DNA of 64,000 bases, taken from NCBI GenBank assembly GCA_033807775.1, contig CM066320.1:183383784-183447783 (forward strand), in the 5' to 3' direction. The translations under genes and the position numbers were made by a program. The stretch comes from Saussurea involucrata (lineage: Eukaryota; Streptophyta; Magnoliopsida; Asterales; Asteraceae). The notes under the pieces are model-generated. The model was not told where the DNA came from and made no database searches. It saw only the letters and a list, made by a program, of their open reading frames with translations. Below, one piece after another: positions 34,944-47,700 of this stretch (positions are counted from its first letter, which is position 1; each line of letters begins with the position of its first letter).

Positions 34944-37489
34944 AAATCTTTATATATATAATAGCAAAAACCAAGAAAAATGACATGACACAATGTGGGT
35001 TAAGATTTCTCAAATATTGAATTGTGGTTTACTTTGGCTATCCCACATTGATAGAAAGTTGAAATGTTGGAATATGAAGTTGATTATAAAAGGAGAATAA
35101 TGCCAACTTTTTTTACATGACTTATGATTTATTTTAATCCCTTTTGGATTAAAGAGTTGATTTTTGTTCCAAATTTTCTTCATGTTGAATATATATTTAT
35201 ATATATAAAAACAAAAACCAAGAAAAATGACATGGCACAAATCACAATGTGGGTTGAGATTTCTCAAATATTGAATTGTGGTTTATTTTGACTATCTCAC
35301 ATTGATAGAAAGTTGAAATGTTGGAACATGAAGTTGATTATAAAATGAGAACATTACAATTAAGAGCATCTCCAATGGAACCTCATTTTTGTGGGTCATA
35401 TGTATTTGTCTATATAATAAATATTTTATATTTATAAATAAATATCAAATATTAAATATTAAATTTAAGTATATAAAAACAAGAACCTCATAGGATGACG
35501 TGGCAAATTCTTAAGAGTAGAATTCTTCTTAGAAATTTTCTGAATTTTTTTATTTTATAATGAGTTAATTTGTTAATTACTTTTTGGTTCATGTATGAAA
35601 ATATATGTTTTATTGTAAGTGAGGTTCTTTTGGTAATTTTACCAACATATTTAATATTAAGGGGTTACCCTAGCCACTCTATCTTCTCACGTCTTTCCAA
35701 TTACTTCTATATTCAATTCAAATATGATTAATTTGTTATATGTTTTAATATTTGAGTTTTTTACCAACATTTTTATTGTTGATGGGTTATCCCCAACCTA
35801 TCCATTTTTCACGCCCTCTCATTCCCCTATTATATATTTACCTCTCAATTTGATCATTTCTATTCAGTATCAATTTCTTCCTTCGGGTTTTCTTCACTTA
35901 TACATATTAATTTGTTTTTAACATTTTCTTTTACTTTTGTAGGGATTTTTTCTAGGGCATTTCAACATAAACAGTTCAATTTGTCAATGTCTTCATAATT
36001 CTTTGGTTTTGGTTTTTGGGATTTTGTGGTTATAATATAAAGTAAGAGATTTTTATGATCACCTTCTACGTATGATCTAAGGTAGGATATTATATACGTG
36101 ATTTTCATGATTTTAATCTAAGGTAATGGATTTATGCTTGTTCGTTTCATGATTTATATAGCATCGTAAATTTATGTATGTTTGCTTTGTGATTTTGATC
36201 GCATTGTAATTTTATGCAGTTTGGTTTTGTGATTTTGATCACAGTATGATTTTATGTATGTTTGTTTCATGATGTTCATCGCATTTGTAAATTTAAGCAT
36301 GTATGTCCGTTTGGTGATTTTGATCGCACTATAACGATGTATTAGGTTGTGAATATTTGAATTCTTCAAGTTCGATATGTTGTGATTTTGGGCTATAAGT
36401 GGTGAAAATGAGCACGATAAGATAAAAGTGGTCATTTTACAATCTAACCTCATATATTTTCAATCATGTTAACATATTTGGTTTAATTCTTAGGGTACTC
36501 TCATTGCATCCCTTCAGTTACAAGCAAACAATCATTAAAATATAACAAAACTTCTTTCTTTGGTATTGGATAAAAATCATACCATTAGTGTTCATCATTA
36601 AGTAGATTAAAGGAAGTGTTCTGGTTCGAAGATATAAAAGGACTAAAAAAGTGATCATGTTTCCTATCTAGGCATGGCCTTGAGCATGCTTGCAGTCAAA
36701 TAACTATTATACAATGCATTTTTTAGGCAAAAGTAAAAAAAAAACCAACAACCTAACTGATTTTGAATGATTAACTCCTTAAATCATTTTTTTAATCATA
36801 AAACCCTCAAACCTAAATTTAGATTATATCACTAAGTGCAGTTGAAAAACAACAACATATACTCTTCCGCGAATCTATGTTTTATTAATTGGAACAAAGT
36901 TAAGACATACCTTATAGCCGTTAAGGTCACTGAAGCTCATGGAGATCTATACTAATCCAATGCAACAATGTCAAAGGGGATAAATCACCACTCTGGGATC
37001 TACATCGATACAAACTAATTGAGAACGGTCTACTAGCGCTCACACCATCCGAGCATGCACTGAGAATGTTGTAAATACTAGATTTTGTCATAGCCCGAAA
37101 ATACTAAAGCTGTGAATTAAGATGTCAATTTGACAATTATGACAACGGGCTTGAAATGGGCTTCAGTTTTAGGCTTTCAAATCTATCATTGTAGTTGAAA
37201 AGCTATCAAGTTTCTAAGTTATATAATTAAAATAATAATTTGAGTATTTTGCTGTCCAGTGAGCATGCCTCTAAAATTGGACATACAGGGGAGTTTATGC
37301 TTTATTTGTATGGATTGGATGTAATATTTTAAATGAATGTTATGTCCATGCTATTTTATTGATTATTTAGAAAGAAATGCAAGAGTTCAATTATGTGTTA
37401 TATGTTTTGAAATGCATGAACATGTTTTATTGCATATTGTTTGTGTATGTCAAGTTAACTCACAAAAGGGGAGTAGGGACATCCATGGA
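34944..37489. other. intergenic; local duplication, no gene
   Basis: A ~130-bp segment ('aaaaaccaagaaaaatgacatg...') occurs at about 34968-35098 and again at about 35208-35347 as a direct repeat. 'gagcatctccaatgg' at 35365 looks like a Tourist-type MITE end without a partner I could place. At 36120-36330 a loose ~60-bp tandem repeat ('tttatgtatgtttg...gtgattttgatcgca') is present. The remainder is AT-rich with no coding potential I can support. Confidence 0.5.
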
Positions 37490-37523
37490 TCTATACTATT
37501 ACTTGGTTAACAAAAGAACATAA

Positions 37524-37568
<45 letters not shown>

Positions 37569-37963
37569 ACATATATGCAAATGATCGTGTTGGAAGTTGA
37601 GTTAACGTGAGAAGCGTGAGAAGTGGATCTGAACCCTTGATCAGCCAAAATTAACCAACCCCATTAGTATAAAGAGTGGACCAAAATAAGTCAACCCTAT
37701 GAGTTCCCACAAAAGGTCTTACCTTCTTTTAAATAATCACATCATTATTCCATTATGTCATCTTCTCACCAATGTGGGATAAACAAAATACAACATTTCA
37801 CGATTTGATTAAGACTCAAATCTCATAATGATTTAAGTGTTTAGAGGAAAATGACAACTACTTTTTGAAAAGAATTGAAATAAACTTATTTAATTTCATA
37901 TTATAAATTTGTGGTGCTTATAGAACTTTCTCGCCACCGCGCGAGCGCGGTGCCACACACTAG
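37490..37963 (+). mobile_element. small non-autonomous Helitron, complete
   Basis: 474 bp, plus orientation. It starts TCTATACTATTACTTGG after host A37489. It ends with a perfect 8-bp hairpin (CACCGCGC-GA-GCGCGGTG, 37935-37952), a short spacer and CTAG (37960-37963), followed by host T. It contains (CT)n and (AT)n tracts but no gene. All Helitron hallmarks are present, so the boundaries are well supported. Confidence 0.85.
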
Positions 37964-37977
37964 TTATATAGCATAAG

Positions 37978-38193
37978 GTTCAAACGAGAACGCTAACTAT
38001 TTAAGAAAACACGAAAACAGTCGTTCGTGTGCAAAATCATATGTGATTTTACACTAACTGCAAAAAACTGGACGCGGGCGACTTTGGCCAAGTTGCGTGA
38101 ATCATATATGACTTTGTACGTAATCATGTATGATTTTGTACATTGGGGGTTGTTCTCGTGTTTTCTTAAATAGTTAGCGTTCTCGTTTAAACC
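37978..38193. mobile_element. inverted-repeat MITE adjacent to the Helitron
   Basis: 216 bp palindromic element. The ends GGTTCAAACGAGAACGCTAA and the complement extend for about 38 bp with a single mismatch, and the interior repeats 'atcatatgtgattt'-like motifs. No clear target duplication is seen, so I do not assign a superfamily. Confidence 0.65.
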
Positions 38194-38606
38194 AACCTCT
38201 CTATATATTTGTTTTAAAATATTAATTAACAAATATTTGTTTTATAATATGTTTAATTCACATGTATTTGTTTCACAATGTAAACCTTTTTAGCCTTCTA
38301 TGAAACAAAAGTTACACGTTAGAAAAGTTTCATATTGTTAATTGAATTTTAATGAAGCAAACACATTGTAAAACAAATATATATTATTATTTTTAATGAA
38401 GCAAACACATTTTAAATATTTGCTTTTGGAAAAATCACGTGAAACAATATTCTAAGATGTAAGTTCTCACAAATTTTCGAGTTTTTAAATGATTAAACCA
38501 TTAAATAATCATGTAAATTAAATGATGAAGAATTAGATATATATTAATTAAAAAAGAAGTTGTACATCAATGGGATATTTTATGAGATAAAATTTTATTG
38601 TGATCT

Positions 38607-38820
38607 AAATATGCAAATTGTAGCCAATAACGTGTAGCTCAGTTGGTAATGGGTGAGGGCATCTTTGTACAAAAAACAGAAGGTCTCGGGTTCGAACCTA
38701 AGACACCCCATAGCCACAACCGCTGAGTGAGTCAGGTATGCCCCCCACATTATGGATAGACAGCCGGTTGGGGTTGCCAGTATCAACCTTTTTGTACAAA
38801 AAAAAAATATGCAAATTGTA
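38607..38820 (+). mobile_element. tRNA-derived SINE with 16-bp target duplication
   Basis: The body (38623-38804) starts with a tRNA-like head containing an A box (TAGCTCAGTTGG) and a B box (GGTTCGAACC). It continues into a unique region and ends TTTTTGTACAAAAAAAAA. The flanking direct repeat AAATATGCAAATTGTA occurs at 38607-38622 and 38805-38820, the mark of LINE-mediated insertion. The head-to-tail layout and poly-A end show it is a SINE and not a functional tRNA gene. Confidence 0.9.
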
Positions 38821-39230
38821 AAGTTAATGTAACTATTATTAAATAAAATTAAAATTTATGAGATATTTAATTGTATTAGTAGCGCTTGGAGAGAGAGAGA
38901 GAGAGATCCTTGGAACTAAAAGTGTTGGTGGTTTGCTTTTAAACCTTGTGAATGAGTGAGATGATGTATAACGAATCCTCAAATGGATTATTCTTAGATT
39001 ATGGAGTATGAATTAAACTGGAATTGAAGTATTACGAACCCTAGAACCATAATGGCAAAAGTGCACTAGTTGCATCGAAAGTTTGATTCCACCAACTATA
39101 TCAAACTTGTAATGACCGGATCAATTAATAAGTCAATTTTGAACAAGGAAATAAAAGAAAGGCAACCTCATCGCTAGTTACTTGATTCAGGTATTTTGGT
39201 TAATGGTTGTTGGCGTTGCTTCTATTTCTG
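38821..39230. other. intergenic, nothing recognised
   Basis: AT-rich sequence with a short (GA)n tract at about 38890. No gene or repeat boundary is seen. Confidence 0.4.
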
Positions 39231-39617
39231 TAGAGGTGGCCAAAAACCGGTTTCTAATTGGGCCGACCAATCCTAAATCAGTCCTTGTCCAAAGAAGTTG
39301 CCTACCCGACCAAAAATACTATGCTCGACCCGATCTTTTTTAAAGAAAAGTTTAAATCGTTTTTACACGAAAATGTTATACAAGTTTTTATAATTATGAT
39401 TTCTAAAGTTGAGTATAGAAATACACTTTAAATGTTATATTTACTTCGAAAAATCAATTGAAAAACTTATATTATAACTGTAAAAATATTTAGGTATTAA
39501 ATTTAAATGAAAAAACCGGTCCCTATTCAGTACAAGTCCCGAACCAAGTCTCAGTTTACCAGAAAACTCGTGACTGGACCAAGTCGGGTCGAATCGGGTT
39601 GTGTTTCGCCACCTCTA
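39231..39617. mobile_element. hAT-like MITE (TAGAGGTGGC ends)
   Basis: 387 bp. The termini TAGAGGTGGC and GCCACCTCTA are perfect 10-bp inverted repeats. The interior is rich in 'gggccgacc/cgggtcgaa' type sequence and is non-coding. The flanks (TATTTCTG left, ATTTCGAG right) share ATTTC but are not a clean 8-bp duplication, so the hAT assignment rests on the termini. Confidence 0.6.
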
Positions 39618-40249
39618 ATTTCGAGTGAGGGAGAAAAAGTTCAAAGGCAGATTAATGGGTAATTATTTTGTGATTTTAGGGTTTCTCGTTTCGGTTATGT
39701 TAGGCTAGGTCAAAAAACATAAATCAAACTAGTCCATGTGACAGTCCACATGATGTTATAAGAGTAGACAAGTGGTTCTTCAAGCCTTGATCATAAAAGC
39801 AGAATGACCAAGTCATAAAGTTAACATGAGTAAAACCAAACAAGAGGGTTTGTCGGGTGTTGCACCCATAAGCAAGGGAGTAGCCAGCATTTTAATTTAA
39901 GGGGGGCTAGAAATTCTCAAATTTAGTTTAGCTTGTCGGTCAAAAGTTAATATGAGATATTCATTTAATGTTAGTTCTCTAAGTCTGGTGAGATTTTGAT
40001 AGAAGAATTTGATTTATGATTTGTAGATAAAAAAATACCACAAATATTGTGACTTTTGTTTATGAAATATTAGAAGAGGGATAAATATTTTATATTAGTC
40101 AAAAACATATTTTTTTGTCGTTAAATGAACCATTACTTACACTAATTTGTTAATATATCATAAATAAATTACGTCAATATAAATATCTATCTTATATATA
40201 CACATCAATATAAAATTATAAATATATATCTAATATTATATTATATATA
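39618..40249. other. intergenic, nothing recognised
   Basis: AT-rich. 'aagcaagggagtagccagcatt' near 39872 resembles text common near plant repeat ends, but no boundaries could be set. Confidence 0.35.
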
Positions 40250-42345
40250 GGGAAATTAATTAAAATACCCTAAGTCAAACCAAGTGTTATCAAAATACCA
40301 CAAATCTCTCCCACTTTGCAAAAATACCCCTTTTTTCCGCGATGGGAGCCCGCGATCGCGGGCCAGGGACCATTTCTGACACTTTTTTAAACTTGCAGGG
40401 ACCATTTTTGAAAAATGGAATCCCGCGATCGCGGACTCATCCCGCGATGGGATTGTTTTTGTGACTTTTCAATTGCAAGAGACCATTTTTGAAAAATTTC
40501 AGGGACCATTTTTGAAAATTTGACCCGCGTAGTCCACTGTAGCACACCGCGTTCTTCGAATTTGATTTGGAATGTTACACTTTCAACCCCTATACTTATT
40601 TACTAAATTTACTTTATACCTTTCACTTTCATTATTTTAATTTTACATTTAACACATATAATCGTTTATTAACTAAAATACGTTAAAAAAAATACGTTTT
40701 AATTTTAACAAATTACACCATTATAATCGTCTCTTCGATACGTTCGAAATGAGTCCAATCTTGAATTTTTTTGGATTTATATATTTTAATATATATCATA
40801 TACAGTTATACACTACATAAAAAAATATTTTTTATATTTAAAATTCATACCCTTATAGTTAATTATTTAATTTATGGTATTTGGGTATAGGGGTTGAAAT
40901 AAGTTATACATATATTTTAATATATATTTAAAATTCATACCCTTATATTTTAAATATAAAATATTTTAAAGTAAAGTAATGAAATAAGTATAGGGGTTGA
41001 AAGTGTAACATTTCAATTTTTCGACAAAATTATGATTTTGATTTGATATTTACACTTTCACCCCCTATACTTATTTATAAACTTTACTTTATACCTTTTA
41101 CTTTCATTATTTTAATTTTACATTTAACACATATAATCGTTTATTAACTAAAACACGTTAAAAAATACGTTTTAATTTTAACAAGTTACACCATTATAAT
41201 CGTCTCTTCGATACGTTCGAAATGAGCTCAATCTTGAATTTTTTTGATTTATATATTTTAATATATATCATATACACTACCTAAAAAATATTTTTTATCT
41301 GCGGAAATTCATTTTTTTAACGTATTCTCAATTTTGTTTTACACTCCTATCGCATTAACTATAAGAGTACCATAAATTAAATAATTAACTATAAAGTTAT
41401 GAATTGTAAATATTAAAAATATTTTTATGTAGTATATATGATATATATTAAAATATATAAATCAAAAAAGTTCAAGATTGAGCTCATTTCGAACGTATCG
41501 AAGAGACGATTATAATGGTGTAACTTGTTAAAATTAAAACGTATTTTTTTAACGTGTTTTAGTTAATAAACGATTATATGTGTTAAATGTAAAATTAAAA
41601 TAATGAAAGTAAAAGATATAAAGTAAAGTTTATAAATAAGTATAGGAGGTGAAAGTGTAAAATTTCATTTAAAAATCATGAAATACAAACAAAAGTGTCG
41701 ATCGCGGGTATTTTAGCCGTTTCCCCCGCGATCGCGGGATAATAATATTACCAAAATGCCACTGGCCGCGATCGCGGGCTCCTATCGCGGGTATTTGGGG
41801 TATTTTTGCAAACTGGGAGAGATTTGTGGCAGACTTTGACTTATGGCATTTTAATTAATTTCCCTAAATAATTAACTCAATTTTAATTATTTGTTTGATA
41901 AATATATAATGTAAATTAATATTTATAAAATATATATATTTAAAAATTAAATTTTAAATAAGATAAAGAAGTTTAACATTAATATAAGGTAATAAAATAC
42001 AAATTCATCAAATTGGAAGAACGCGGGTGTGCTACAGTGGACTACGCGGGGGTGAACAGTGTCTACGCGGGTCAAATTTTCAAAAATGGTCCCTGAAATT
42101 TTTCAAAAATGGTCCCTTGCAATTGAAAAGTCACAAAAACAATCCCATCGCGGGATGAGCCCGCGATCGCGGGATTCCATTTTTCAAAAATGGTCCCTGC
42201 AAGTTTAAAAAAGTGTCAGAAATGGTCCCTGGCCCGCGACCGCGGGCTCCCATCGCGGAAAAAATGGGTATTTTTGCAAAGTGGGAGAGATTTGTGGTAT
42301 TTTGATAACACTTGGTCAAACTTGGGGTATTTTAATTAATTTCCC
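40250..42345. mobile_element. non-autonomous MULE (MULE-4), 9-bp TSD, with nested TIR copies
   Basis: 2096 bp between perfect 9-bp duplications TTATATATA (40241-40249 and 42346-42354). The ends begin GGGAAATTAATTAAAATACC. Subterminal sequence ('aacccctatacttatttac', 'cgtctcttcgatacgttcg') appears repeatedly in both orientations. An extra internal right end lies at about 41845-41864 (TTTTAATTAATTTCCC). The copy thus looks like a palindromic rearrangement of TIR units with no cargo gene. Confidence 0.85.
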
Positions 42346-43499
42346 TTATATATACATTGTATGTGTGAAAAGTAGAATTTATAACTTGATCAACAAAAAA
42401 ATAACATTATAGAAATCTATGGTCTAATAATGTAATTTTTAAAACCTTAATTTATTTTTGAAACTAGTCTTTGGCTCGCCCGTTGCGCGACGATCAAATT
42501 TGTGTTTTAAGTTAATTATTTGATGTTTAATAGTTGTTGAATAATTTAGTGACACATACAATAATTGATAAAAAGAAAACAAAAATTCCACAAATAGGGA
42601 ATATTATCTTGAAGTTAAAAATATGTATATTAAGTTTGATACTTATTATAAATGTTGTTAATAAATGAATTTATCAAATGAATACACAATAATTGCATAT
42701 TTATATTTTTTTAAAGGGAAATTAATTAAAATACCCTAAGTTTGACCATGTGTTACCAAAATACCACAAATCTCTCCCACTTTGCAAAAATACCCTAAAA
42801 ATCCGCGATGGGAGCCCACGATCGCGAGCCAGGGACCTTTCTGACACTTTTTTAAACTTGCAGGGACCATTTTTGAAAAATGAAATCCCGCGATCGCGAA
42901 GGAATCCTGCGATGGGATTATTTTTGTGACTTTTCAATTGCAAGGGACCATTTTTGAAAAATTCCAGGGACCATTTATGAAAATTTTGGTATTTTTGACA
43001 CTGTTCACCCCGCTTTCGTCCATTTTTACGAATTTAAAATGAAATGTTACACTTTCAACCCCTATACTTATTTACTAAATTTACTTTATACCTTTTACTT
43101 TCATTATTTTAATTTTACATTTAACACATATAATCGTTTATTAACTAAAATACGTTAAAAAATACGTTTTAATTTTAACAAATTACACCATTATAATCGT
43201 CTCTTCGATACGTTCGAAATGAGCCAAATCTTGAATTTTTTTGGATTTATATATTTTAATATATATCATATACAGTTATACACCACATAAAAAAAATTAT
43301 ATTTAAAATTCATACCCTTATAGTTAATTATTTAATTTGTGGTTTTTAATGTATTGTTTCCTTTCCATTTTAATGTTTTTAATATAGAAATTCACTTAAG
43401 TTATTTAACAAGGAAATTAATTAACAACATCATATAAAAATTATTGCAAATCATCTTCCCAACCGAAACGGATACAGTGCATGTAAACAAATAAATCTA

Positions 43500-44072
43500 T
43501 TAATGGAAGGCGTCCTGGAGTCCTGTGATGAAGTTAACTTTTTCCTTGATCACGTCCTCCATTCCTATGTAGTCCGATTCGAGTTCTTCTAGTTCCTCTT
43601 CAGCTTCCATAATCTCTCGTTGCAGGTGCCGAACGTGAGCCCTAGTCATGGCCAGTTCTCGTTTCTTCTCCGCTAGATACTCCATTTTCCCCTGTTGAAT
43701 CCCCCTGTTATGGTTCCACATACCCTTTACCTTTTCGATACCGGCGTTCGCCTCATCAATGGCTTTTTGCACTGCGGGAGTAATTCGTTGACTTTGTCGA
43801 AGACCCGTCGGCATAAAATCATACATTGGTGGGGTTCTCATGCCATTATCGAAGTAGTAATTGTCGGATGCCATCTCCCAGTCTGCTTCCTCCTCAGGCG
43901 TGAATGGAAAATCGGCTGCAGTTCGCCCACAGTTTGTCCACTCCTCGTCTGTTTCCGGTACCTTCCAGGTACTCCGGCGAGCTCCGTCGTTCAGTGGTTG
44001 GTAGGCTCCCGAACGTGAAGTTCCAGCCACATTCGCCGACCTGTCCCCCCTTGATCTTGAACCTCCATCCAT
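43500..44072 (-). CDS. coiled-coil protein encoded in MULE-2
   Basis: I chose the ATG at 44072 (MDGGSRSRGDRSANVAG, 190 aa) over an upstream ATG at 44198, because the upstream 42 residues look like translated leader. The N-terminus is Arg/Ser/Gly-rich. The middle has WTNCGRTAADFPFTPEEEAD, and the C-terminal ~100 residues form a long charged helix (KKRELAMTRAHVRHLQREIM, EAEEELEELESDYIGM). I recognise no family. It lies downstream of the ULP1 gene on the same strand, about 675 bp after its stop. A spaced 'W..CGRTAADFP' motif could help find relatives. It is uninterrupted, so it may be expressed. Confidence 0.6.
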   Translation of the reverse strand: MDGGSRSRGDRSANVAGTSRSGAYQPLNDGARRSTWKVPETDEEWTNCGRTAADFPFTPEEEADWEMASDNYYFDNGMRTPPMYDFMPTGLRQSQRITPAVQKAIDEANAGIEKVKGMWNHNRGIQQGKMEYLAEKKRELAMTRAHVRHLQREIMEAEEELEELESDYIGMEDVIKEKVNFITGLQDAFH

Positions 44073-44747
44073 TGTGTTAAGAAAAGCGAGAGTGTGTTTG
44101 TATAAAAGATAGATAGGAAGTTGTGATTCGTCTGAATAGTTCACTGCAAGATTCGTTTGAAAAGAGCCTGTAAGATTCGACTGAAAAAGTAACTGCAATA
44201 TTCGTCTGCTCTTGAATAAAGGTCTTTAAGTAGTCAAACATAGCTAATTAATGAGAATTTAGATCAGATTTATATGGTACTGTCAAATGCAAGTTTCTAT
44301 AATATAGATACTGTTCTATATTACATGATACCAATTTTTGCATCATATGAATCACTTCCAGTCAACAAGAACCAATACACCAATAATCAAGAAATAAATG
44401 CTTGTTCATCCAATAATCTCTGTATTAGGATTATCGCAAGTTTCATAAACCTACTTACTAGGTGTTGGAAATATGGGTTTTACTAAACTTTGGACGCATT
44501 TAAATTTATATATATGTGTTATATATAACTAACTTTTAGTAGGTTTATGTTCTCCTATATGAGAGCTTCGAAATGATATATAATGCGTCCAAAATGGAGT
44601 ATGTGTGAAAGAAATATCGATACTCAAAGTTGAGTAAATGGATGAAATTAGCAAAAACCAAATGAAGTAAACAGTAAGTCAATCACAATACTTTAACAAA
44701 ATAAGTTAATACTAAAAATAACAATTATTTAATGTTACATAAACAAC

Positions 44748-47700
44748 CTAACGTGGCCCTATTTGACAATGCTCATAAATAGACTCCGCCATATGTTTGC
44801 GAAAATCTTTGGCAACATCCTCGGCCTCGTCAGGGTGTACCCATACCTCATTGTTATTTATCAACATTTGGGTATTACGGCATACCCAGACACCGCAATC
44901 CGCATTTATCCCGGCCTGCTGGGGTACATTCTTGGCGAACTTATAGCGAAAGACACCTGTCATATCGCGACGTCTATCATCCTTGACCGGACAAAAGAAG
45001 TCAAATAGCACAGCTTTAAACTTTGTCATCTGCTCTTCCAATTGCTGTCTGAAGAGATTGGCACTGTCGCTATCATATATAGTCAAGGTCATAGCGTCAA
45101 GTCCAAACACTCCAAGCAGCCAATGTTGGGGATTAATGCATATTGGGATGTACACCTGAAATATTACAATATTAGACAACTTAGTTAGCAACAAAACAAG
45201 TTAAATAAAATAAAAGTAAAACGATTTACATACCACATCGAGGAGAGCCCAAGAGGTCCCTTCCACGCCATTGCATGAATTAACCACGGAGGCGGGACCT
45301 AGATGCTCAATCAACAAGTAATGAAAGAACATACTGAACATCATGGTCCACCTCGTGTCTGTTCCACGATGTCTTTGCAACAGCGAGACCCAACAACCGA
45401 TGTGCTATACATAAAAAATAGATGGTTAGACATGTAAAATAAATATATTTGATTATATGACTATAATTAAACTTCATACTAACCACATCCAGTAAGTCAG
45501 ACTCCAAAGGGTCAACGGCCAGCAATACATTGAAAAACGAGGGGGCGATTTCCAAGTTCAAGTGAGGGATGAAGATCAAGGGGGGAGGCGACCAGTCCGG
45601 CACATCCTCAATATTTCTGATGCCGGTTGAGGCTCCGATGAAGACACCTTTCCCTTTTTCTTTCATCCCTTCTTTCCCCCCGCTTTCTTTGCTTGTTTTT
45701 TAGCGGCCGGTGGTGTCGTAGATCCTTGTTGGCCAAACGGGTGACGAAACCATTGTGAAATTTTATGCGACCGCTTTTGAGGGAGCGGGGTCACCTGTGG
45801 TGGTGGATCTACAACATCCATCGAGTCATCGTCAGGCTCCGAGAAGTGATCTTGGATAATAGGAGACCCCGTCTGAAAATTACGTTACTCAATGTTTTAA
45901 GTACAATTTAGGAAATGTTCACAATTAAACCAAAACTACCAAAATAACTTACAGTATGCATTACCGGCCTGTAATAGTCATCGGCCGAACCGCCAAAGAC
46001 GTTTGTGATTGCTGTGGTGGCGAACGACGGCATGTGCTGTGCCCCCGACATCCCGGTCTGCGTGACATTGATCATTAAAATAGTTACAAAATTAGGATTA
46101 TCGATATATAACTATAATGGTTACTCAGTGTCACTAACACTCTCCGGGATAGTAGAATATGATGTGGTGGCGAACGGCGGCGGCATCTGCGAGGTGTATG
46201 CCCCCGACATCCCGGCCTGCGTGACATTGATCATTAAAATAGTTACAAAATTAGGAACAAACATATAACTATAATGGTTACTCAGTGTCACTTACACTCT
46301 CCGGGATAGTAGAATAGGATGTGGTGGCGAACGGCGTTTGGGACATCCCGGCCCCCGACATCCCGGCCTGCGTGACATTGATCATTATAAGAGTTACAAA
46401 CTTAGGAACAAACATATAACTATAATGGTTACTCAATGTCACTTACATTTTCAGGGAATGACGGATAGGATGTGGTGGCAAACGTCGCCTGTGCCCCCTG
46501 TCCGAACGGAGCGGGGATCGGTGTCGTACTCGACAGCTAAAACAAATTTAGAACGTAATATTAATATACAAACTAAATAAACGTGGCCAACAAATTAAGT
46601 TAAACACTAACATTGACAGCGCTAAACTGTCTGTAGAATCCCTCCAGAAGCTGTACACGTGACTCTAGCGGCCCGTGGACGTAGTCCCACAGGTGCTCAT
46701 GAGAGCCACGTTGTGGCTCGTAGGAAGGGGCCGCCTCATATGGATTGTAGGAGGAGGAAGGGGGCGGCTGGTAGGAGGAGGAAGGGGGCGGCTGGTATCC
46801 ACCGGAAGGGGGCCTGTCGTCGTCTTCCTCATCTGCGTCAGATGTGGAAGTAGGGGGACGTCGAGCCCTTTCCGCCTCTGCGTCAATAAAGGCCACGCTG
46901 TCTCTGTACCAATCTGTGCCCATCTCGTCGACAGTAGGCACAAGGCGATCGAAAGGCAAGAGTGGCTGCTAAATATATGATAAAACATAAAAGAAATTAA
47001 TAAGCGGGACTAACGTATGCAAATTGTAAACATAGTAAAAGAACTTACATTTCTAGACGCATTGAAGAACTGAATCCAAAGCGACCTACTTAGGGTAACA
47101 CGCTTGTCCCAACAGGTTCCCCTAAGTACTCGATCTTCGCGCTTGACGAAATATCGGATTGATGCGGGAAACATCTCCAAGATCCATATCTGGAATTAGA
47201 CAAGAAGAGCAAGTATGTAAAAAGAAAAGCCAAACAGTTTGTATGTATTATTAACAATTGTTATACTACGTATCTAACCTTGAAGGCGTATGTAAAACCA
47301 CAAAGATTCATCTTTGCATGTCGATCAACGCGTCTGGCTATGGCTCGGTGCAGAATAGAGTAGCAATGTGTCCAGATATGGCTACCCCACGGGTAGTTGT
47401 TAAACAGCTCAAGGTCCTCGACGGCCCTAAGGACCGTCGATGAAGCATACTGGCTATACTCACGGCACAGGAAGCCCATATCCACGATCACCACCAAGCA
47501 TACACGGACAACATCGTCGTCGGTTAGGGCACTAAGGCCCTCTTTCATCTTGTCCCGGGCTGCCTTCAGCTTCAAACGAGATGCTGAAATGCCCCAAACC
47601 CTAGGAACGAAGGAGCAGTCTTCTAAGGGAGGAAGGGGGGAGCCTCTCCAAAACGTAGTCCTGTAATTAGACAGAACTCACGACGCCCAAAATGCAATTG

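Noticed and set aside
38627..38700. tRNA-like sequence with A and B boxes
   Set aside because: It continues into a SINE body with a poly-A end and a 16-bp target duplication, so it is a retroposon head and not a tRNA gene.
44763..45008. 81-codon plus-strand frame
   Set aside because: Antisense of the last ULP1 exon, whose His and Cys motifs are clear on the minus strand.
46659..46980. Plus-strand frames rich in Arg/Gly
   Set aside because: Shadows of the Pro/Ser-rich exon 4 of the minus-strand ULP1 gene.
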